NCBI RefSeq assembly: GCF_014839805.1 | Contig: NC_051138.1 | Location: forward strand, 15,094,020 to 15,158,019 | DNA: 64,000 bases | Reading direction: 5' to 3' | Origin: Manduca sexta | Taxonomy: Eukaryota; Arthropoda; Insecta; Lepidoptera; Sphingidae | Part shown: positions 25,701 to 34,700 of the stretch, in pieces | Layout: every line of letters starts with the position of its first letter | Numbering within the stretch: position 1 is the stretch's first letter | Translations under genes and position numbers: made by a program | The notes under the pieces: generated by a model | Databases searched by the model: none | What the model saw: the letters and a program-made list of their open reading frames with translations, nothing else | Told to the model about the DNA's origin: nothing

Positions 25701-28700
25701 ACAACAGAGTTATCTTCGGACGCAAGTCTAACGTCTTGGACATCATTCCAGTTGATTATGTTTCCAATCTCATTATTGTGGCCGCTGCTAGGAAGACACA
25801 GTAAGTTTTTTTCACAATTTCATCAAGAACAAGGTGTAAGTTGGTATCATTCAACAATTTCTGAAGTAATTAACAGATCAGTTGCTGGTGGTAGGATATT
25901 ATTTGCATCCGCCTAAACACCGGCCGTCGCATCGTATTCAAGAAGTAAAGATCACCACCACAGGCAAGAAAGCGCTGGTCAGCGAAAACTTACATTTTTC
26001 CGTATCTCTATAAGAGAAATATTATTCTTTTAGTTTTGTAATAAATTTAATCTCAATTTTGATAGCGTACAGGCACTTCCAGATGCTAATTTAAAACTTA
26101 CATTCAATAACTTTCCTGCGAGGGTTTACTAATAATAATACCAGCCCTATATTATTAGGTCTTTACATATGAAATTGGCGTTCTGTATGGGAGGAATACA
26201 AAGTCGATTTTGGCGGACTAAAGCCCAATACCTCTTAGTAGTGGAGGAGGCCCAGCAGTGGGACTGAATTCAGAGCTGATATTATATTATTATTGTTGTC
26301 GGAGTGAAACTGTCCACTTGGTTATTTTTTTACATGACCGGTAAAGTATCACCGGTCTATATTTATTCAGACAGTTATTGAAACACTTATTTACTTCAAT
26401 AACAATTTACTGCATAGTAACACTAGCGGAATACACAATGTGCTCGGTTCGAGCGTCCAAACAAGACTGCTGAAGACTACTACTAGAGTCGTACAAGACT
26501 CCAACCAGACTCAACCAACCCTCGTACAAGACTGAGCTCTCGCCGTTCGGCCGGTCCTTATATTGGCAACAGTCGACCTCCCTCCTTTTCTAATACTTCC
26601 TCGATGTAATAATAGATGGCGCCACTATCGCTCCGGAAATTCACCAGTGCTGCGGCGACATTGTTATTAAACAGAGCATACTAAAGTGACTGTTGTATGT
26701 TATTCATTGCAGGTCTAAAGATATCCCCGTATTTAATAGCTGCAGCAGTTCTTGTAATCCAGTTAATTTTGGTGAAATATTTATGTATTTAAAAGAGTAC
26801 TACGTAACCAATAAATACCGTAAGTTAAATTTTATATATGTAACGTTACGTAAAATAAATATACAGTACCTTTTGCATTGAGAAGATATCCAGTATCTAT
26901 ACGTATACCGTTTCGTCAAGACAGTGTAACCAATAACCATCTACTTAGGTATAGGGTAGTTAGCTTTTTATGTTTGATTTTGTATGTAATTTTGAATACG
27001 AAATACATTGACTTAACGAAATAGTTTTTTTCTATAATCATAGTATCAAAATAAGTTGAAAAATAAAGTAGTTATTCGTATTTGAAATATTTTTGTGTGC
27101 GAAAGTGAGATTATCGCACTCTCTCTTTTTTTAAGCAGTCACCTTTATGGCCGGTGACAGTCGGTGACGTCACAGTTTGCTATTACCAGCAAACCTTCGA
27201 CCAAATTTAACAGCTTACAACTTATTTATTACTGTGGGAATTTTTTAAATTCTTTTTCCGATACATTTGATTGACAATTTTTAATAAATGTACGTGAAAG
27301 AAGTAGTCTACTTCCCTATTACTTTAGAAGCATTGTATTTTTTTCTTGTGCATGGTCAACTGTAATTATTTACTAACGTTTTTCTGTATATTTTTAAAAT
27401 ATATTTTTTTTACCTAAATGCAAAATGTTTTTTGCGAATTTTGCCAGTCGTTAATCCACTTCTGTATTTGCGGTGTTATGAATTAATAAGCCTTTCTTTA
27501 CTTTACTTTTGTGTTGATTTTACGTATTTTAAAATATATTCGCGGTTATTTCAACGTAAAACAAGCTTACTATTTTTAACAATGAACACGATCTTTTATA
27601 GTCTTAATATTTGATAACACTGCGTCAATATATCAGAGTGGCATCTGTGTTTATATGTCGATATACCTACTTGATTTGCTAGGATTTTAGCAATTCTCAA
27701 ATATTTATGAAAATTTCAATTACATAATTTTCTCTAACTTTTTGTGAAGATGTGAATTTTGATGTTGGGTGTATGATTTTGCGATTTTGATGAGCGCCAA
27801 TTTGCGAACGGCTAATTATCTGTAAAGCATCTTTCCTTTAATATGTCGAATTATTTTTGATACTTCTTTAAATTTCGTTTCAGATGACGCTTACCCCATG
27901 CTATTATTCTCGCGAAATAAATGGATCGTGAACTTTCTTACTTTCTTATTACAAATGTTGCCCGCTAAGGTGGCTGATGTGTATGTAAGAACAAAGGGAC
28001 AAAAACCAAGGTTAGTTGTGTATAATATATTAGTAGTATTTGGGCGGCGAAAGCCTAGTTGGTTGTGGAACAGACTGCCGAGACGAATGTCTGCAGGTTC
28101 AAATCCCAAAGGCACACACCTCTGCCTTTTCTAAAAAATTATGTGTGTATTCTTTGTGAATTATCGCTTGCTATGATGAAGAAAAACATCGTGAGGAAAC
28201 CTGTATACCTGAGAAATTTTCTATAGGAATTTTCGGGGGTATGTGAAGTCTACCAATTCGCACTAAACCAGCGTGATGGACTAAGGCTTAATCCCTCTCA
28301 GTAGTAGAGGAGGCCCGTGCCCAATATTGAGACAGTATAATACAGGGCTGATATTATAATATTTGGGCCACTACAGCTTCAAGTCGTACCTTGCCCGTAT
28401 TCGAACCGTGTACAATTACAACTACACCAACCTACCAAGGTAGTCAACATGTTTAAAAATGTATGTTGCGCCAACCCTGTATTGCAGTGATACGAACAGA
28501 TGGAGTTTTTTAACCGACTTCAAAAAAAATGAGGAGGTTATCAATTCGACGTGATTTTTTTTTTGTATATTTGTTACCTCAGAACTCGCTCATTTATGAA
28601 CCGATTTAGAAAATTCTTTTTTTATTCGAAAGAATTTCTCTCCAGATTGGTACCTGTAGTAAAAATAATGAAATACTATACGTGAAATGAAAAATACGGA

Positions 28701-31700
28701 TAAATTCAGAGAATGTTTTTTTTTATCATTGAGCACTTGTTTTACACGAGTTGACATAAGACATTTATGTTTTTAATTTTTAAATTATATTAGAACAAGA
28801 GGTTCTACAACATATCCTCCCTTAATAAATTAAAAACATAAAATAACAATATAGTAAAATACAGTTTCTTATAAAACTAATATATAACTATATATTAACT
28901 CATACCCATGCCTTTCATGCATTTTACATGCTTTATTGGACCCAATGGCTTTGTCAACAAACCTGCAGGTAGCTCATCTGTAGGCATATACATTAATTCT
29001 ACAACCTTGTCATTAACTTTTTCCCTAACAAAATGAAACATTACATCAATGTGCTTAGTCCTATTGTGATGGACTGGATTCAATGCAAGTTTTTGCGCAC
29101 TTTGACTATCAGAGAAAATAACAACATTTGGTGATCTACCAGTTACTTCAGTGACAAAACGTTTTATAAAACATGCCTCTTTAGTGACTGAAGTTAAAGC
29201 CATGTATTCGGCTTCTGCTGAAGATAAAGCAATAGTAGGCTGCTTCCGTGATTCCCAAGATATTGGACCACATGCGAACTCGAAATAAAATCCAGTGTAT
29301 GAACGTCGATCAACTGGACAATTTGCCCAATCTGCATCTGCATAAGCTTGTAGTTTAAAATCTTCCACTTTCCTATAAGTTATACCAACATCTTTAGTGG
29401 CACTCAAATAGCGAAGACACCGCTTCGCAGCACGCCAGTGACTCTGATCGCTGTTTGTATTAAATTGGCTCAAATAACTTACTGTATAAGCTATATCTGG
29501 TCTCGTGTTAACAGCCAAAAACATGAGAGATCCAATTAGAGCTTGATATGAACCATTAGACTCACCTGTACCAGGTTCTAATTTCTTTAATGCAAGTGGT
29601 GTTGAAATACCTTTGCAATCTTGCATATCATATTTCTACAACAACTTTTCTATATATGTTCTTTGAAATATTTTTATAGAATTTTCTTGCGAACATATAT
29701 TTATTCCCGTAAAGAAATTAATTATACCTAAATCTTTTGTTGTAAAATATTTTCCAAAATCACATTTGAACTTCTCAAACGTCACATTGTCTTTATAAAT
29801 AACAACAATGTCATCTACATAAACTGCCAGTATTAAACAGTTTTTATTCGAAATCTTTTTGGTAAAAACACAAGGTTCAGAAGGAGTTTGAATAAATCCT
29901 ATAGCCAACAAAGTTTGTTTTAACTTTGTATTCCAGGCTCTTGGTGCCTGTTTCAGACCATACAAAGATTTTCTTAATAAACAGACTTTATTCTCATCAC
30001 CTCTACGAACAAAACCTTCAGGTTGTGTCATATATACTTCCTCTTCCAAGTCACCATTTAAGAAAGCTGTGTCGACATCCATATGCCGAACTTTGTACCC
30101 TTCCTGCACTGCTAAAGCTAGTAGGGTTCGCAGTGATGAGTTGCGTATAACCGGTGAAAAGGTTTCATGGTAATCTACACCTTCTATTTGTGTGAATCCC
30201 TTGGCAACTAATCTAGCCTTGTACTTCACTACGTTACCATCAGCATCTCGTTTTAGCTTATAAACCCATTTACATGGAATGCAGGATTTATGACTTGGTT
30301 TATTTACCAAAATCCAAGTTTCCTTTTTTAATAAGGAATTATATTCTTCCTTCATTGAAGAGATCCAATTATCTTTGTCATCTCTAGATATTGCATCATG
30401 AAACGTTTTCGGATCATCATTCAGAATATCATCGACAAGAGCACTATATGAAAAATAATCTGGAGGCTTACGTTCTCGTTGAGGATATCTTGACTCAGAC
30501 CCGCCATAAGGTTCATCATTAGTACCACTTGATGGCAATGAAGATGAATGATCTAAATCACCTGAGTTGTCATCAATATCATCAACAGCATCCACAAATA
30601 AAAACTAAAAACTATTTAAACGGATTTTATCGCGGTTTTTTTATATTATTATTTTCTCCCGACGTTTCGAAGACTTTGCAGCCTTCATGGTCACGGGGGA
30701 CTGAGGTGTTGTTCATCCGTAAAGTCAAAGTTACAATATCTACCTACATTTTTCAAATATACAACTTTTAAATTTTTATCTGTTGACGGTCCGATCTACG
30801 CAGAATGAGCTCACAGTGTCTTGAGGTCTGGCAGCCGGTCTTTTGGGATCCGATTTAATTAAATGTAGAACAGGATCCCAGGCTTGTGCAAGCTTTCAAC
30901 CATCTTCCCTATTGAAATTTGGGTGTTTTTTATTTCAATAGCCTCGCGAATCATCCTAGGCAGGAATCGGTGTTCTTTGGCAAGGATTTGTGGCTTGTCT
31001 AATCGCAAATAATGATTGGAGCCTCCTTCAGAATGTTCAGCGACTGCAGACTTCGTAGAGCGTCGGTGTTTCACGTCAGCTATATGTTCTTTTACGCGGG
31101 TCCCTATATTTCTTTTTGTTTGTCCTATATAAGAGAGGCCACAGTTGCAGTCTATCTTATATACACCCGGTTCTTGGAGAGGTATATGGCACTTGACAGG
31201 TGGTAAAAATTGACTAATCTTCTTAGGCGGCTTGAAATAGGTTTTTATTGAAGCACGCTTCAGGATGTAGCCAATCTTGTCGGTGACTCCTCTCACATAT
31301 GGTAGTACAACCGGAACACGTTCAACTGTGGCTGGTTTCACTCGGTCTCTCACCTACAGATTGGCTCAGCACGTAGCAAAAGTGCTTTCACCCCTCAGAG
31401 GAAACACTAGAGCATCTGTGAAGGATTCATACCAATTTGTCAGCGACATTAAACACCTACAGTTAGCTGACAATGAAACAATGGTCAGTTTTGATGTCCA
31501 GTCTCTCTTCACGAGCTTACCATTACAAGATTGCATCAAAATTGTGTCTAAGAAGTTAGTAGATAATAACATACCTGTGGAATATGCAGAACTACTCCAA
31601 CACTGCCTTACATCTGGCTATATGTTGTGGAATGATCAGTTCTATGTACAAGTAGAGGGTGTAGCGATGGGCTCCCCCTGTATCTCCGGTAGTCGCCGAT

Positions 31701-34700
31701 ATATTCATGGAGGACTTCGAGGAGACAGCCCTGACAACATCACCGGTCTCTCCAAGGTTTTACAAACGGTACGTAGATGATACTTTCACAATTTTACCAT
31801 CGGACAAAGTATCTGCATTTTTAATCACCTTAACTCCATCAATAATAAAATCCAATTCACTATGGAGTTAGAACACAACAAATCTCTTGCTTTCTTGGAT
31901 GTTTTAGTCATTCGTAATCCTGATCAGACCTTAAGTCATACTGTGTATCGGAAACAGACCCATACTGATAAATATCTGAACGGTGAATCTCACCACCATC
32001 CAAAACAGTTAGCTACCGTGGGCAAATCATTGTTTCAGAGAGCACGAGGAATCTGTGACGAGAAACACCTGGCCGCTGAGCTACAACATGTCAAGCAAGT
32101 ACTGCGAGACAACAAGCTCCAAATTCCACGCCGCCGTCACAGAGACCGAGTGAAACCAGCCACAGTTGAACGTGTTCCGGTTGTACTACCATATGTGAGA
32201 GGAGTCACCGACAAGATTGGCTACATCCTGAAGCGTGCTTCAATAAAAACCTATTTCAAGCCGCCTAAGAAGATTAGTCAATTTTACCACCTGTCAAGTG
32301 CCATATACCTCTCCAAGAACCGGGTGTATACAAGATAGACTGCAACTGTGGCCTCTCTTATATAGGACAAACAAAAAGAAATATAGGGACCCGCGTAAAG
32401 AACATATAGCTGACGTGAAACACCGACGCTCTACGAAGTCTGCAGTCGCTGAACATTCTGAAGGAGGCTCCAATCATTATTTGCGATTAGACAAGCCACA
32501 AATCCTTGCCAAAGAACACCGATTCCTGCCTAGGATGATTCGCGAGGCTATTGAAATTAAAAACACCCAAATTTCAATAGGGAAGATGGTTGGAAGCTTG
32601 CACAAGCCTGGGATCCTGTTCTACATTTAATTAAATCGGATCCCAAAAGACCGGCTGCCAGACCTCAAGACACTGTGAGCTCATTCTGCGTAGATCGGAC
32701 CGTCAACAGATAAAATTTTAAAAAGTTGTATATTTGAAAAATGTAGGTAGATATTGTAACTTTGACTTTACGGATGAACAACACCTCAGTCCCCCGTGAC
32801 CATGAAGGCTGCAAAGTCTTCGAAACGTCGGGAGAAAATAATAATATAAAAAAACCGCGATAAAATCCGTTTAAATAGTTTTTAGTTTTTATTTCAATGT
32901 CTAACATTCGCGTAAACATAAGAAATCATTAAGCATCCACAAAGTCATTTTGCTCTTCCGGCGGCAAAGATGGATTTGCATCAGATGATGAAATCTGCGA
33001 TAACAAATTAATAACATTGGGATTAAAACTAAGGTTTAAATTATTTTCAGGCATCTCTTTCAGTCCTGTAAAATTATTTTCGAAAAATGTAACATCCCTT
33101 GACTTAATTAAGCTTCGTGGCGTTTCCACGTTACGGAAATAATAACTTCTTGGATCATCTGAATATCCAACAAAGATGTGTTCCGTTGCTTTCATGTCTA
33201 ACTTAGTTCTATGACATGACGGTACATGAACTAAACATCTACATTCAAAAACCTTTAAATGAGACAGGTCAGGTTTGCTCCCATACCACATTTCGAATGG
33301 TGTTTTACCTTCAATTGCGCGATGAGGAGACCGGTTTTTTAAATAAATACTAGTTTCTACTGCATCCTGCCAATATGCCTTAGAAAGCGAACCATGTGAC
33401 AGCAAAGCGCGAGCCTTTTCTATAATACTGCGATTACAACGTTCACTAACACCATTTTGTTGAGGGCTATATGGAACCGTTGTTTGGTGTTGGATTCCTT
33501 GAGAATCTAAGTAGGCCGCCATCTCTTTATTGACATACTCAGTACCATTATCCGATCTCAGTATTTTAATTTTCGCACCAGTCTGTCTCTCAACAAGTGA
33601 TTGAAATGTAAGAAACTTTGACATGACTTCTGTCTTAGAATTCATACAATAAACAAATATAAAACGCGTATAATCGTCTACAAAAATAATAAAATATTTA
33701 TTGCCTTTGAATGAAGTAGTTGACATCGGTCCACAAACATCTGTATGAACTAATTCCAGTGCTGATGTAGCTCTCTTATACTTCAGCCTCTTGAAGGGCT
33801 TCCTAGCTTGCTTACCTTCAATACAAGGTATACATGGTTCTTTGTCAACTTCTACGTACTTCACGCCGACAGCAAGACCCTTTCTGAGTAGGTCCATACC
33901 AATACGGCAGAGATGTCCAAGACGCTTATGCCAAAGCTGAAACTTTGAAAGCTCTGAATTAACAATGTACGCTATATTTTGTGGTAAACGAACAGAACAA
34001 TCTAAATAAACCAGTCCACCACTATAAGAACCATGAAAAGCAGCATTATTTAAATAAGATACATCATCAGATTTATAAAAATTACAACCATTTTTATCAA
34101 AAATTACTAAAAAACCTTTTTCAACAACCTGCTTTACTGATAGCAAATTGCAGTTTAGGCGTAGAACATGTACGACTTCAGCTATTCTGCAGACTCCACT
34201 ATTCGTATCAATAGATACATCACCAACGCCTATAGCTGCCAACTTCTCTCCATTTGCCACAGTAATTGTACCTCCATCTATAGGACGATAGTTGATAAAC
34301 CAATCTGCACGGGGAGTCATATGAACTGTTGCACCTGAATCCACAATCCATCTGTTAAAGTCTTTACTTTCTGGTGCAGATAAAGACATTTCAGTGATAA
34401 CTTGCTTCGAATTCGTTACCCGTTCTTCCTCATTATTCACAACAAGACCAGTTTCACATTTTGCTTCCTTTTTATTATAAACAAAACTTGGTTTATCCTT
34501 TATAAGAGGACAATTGGGAGACTTATGTCCTGGTTTTCTGCATTTATAGCATATTATACCCTTCTTATGCAATGAGCGCAGTGCTGGTACATCACGTTCA
34601 GTTTCTCTACTCATTTCGCTCCATAGTTTAGTTTTCACCATTTCGCTAGTGACTTCTATATTACTGTGCTCTAGAGCCATTATCAGGGGCTCATATCGTG

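Larger units (their letters stand above)
30599..32932. mobile_element. Penelope-like element in inverted-repeat configuration
   Basis: A 2334-bp insertion in Copia pol, bounded by an 11-bp target duplication. The left ~750 bases are the reverse complement of the right ~750 bases; between them on the plus strand lies reverse transcriptase coding sequence. The RT has [12 protein letters not shown] and RYVDDTF, and the C-terminus has a GIY-YIG nuclease ([20 protein letters not shown]), the domain pair that defines Penelope-like elements. A partial inverted 5'-truncated copy joined to another copy is a known Penelope arrangement. Confidence 0.9.
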
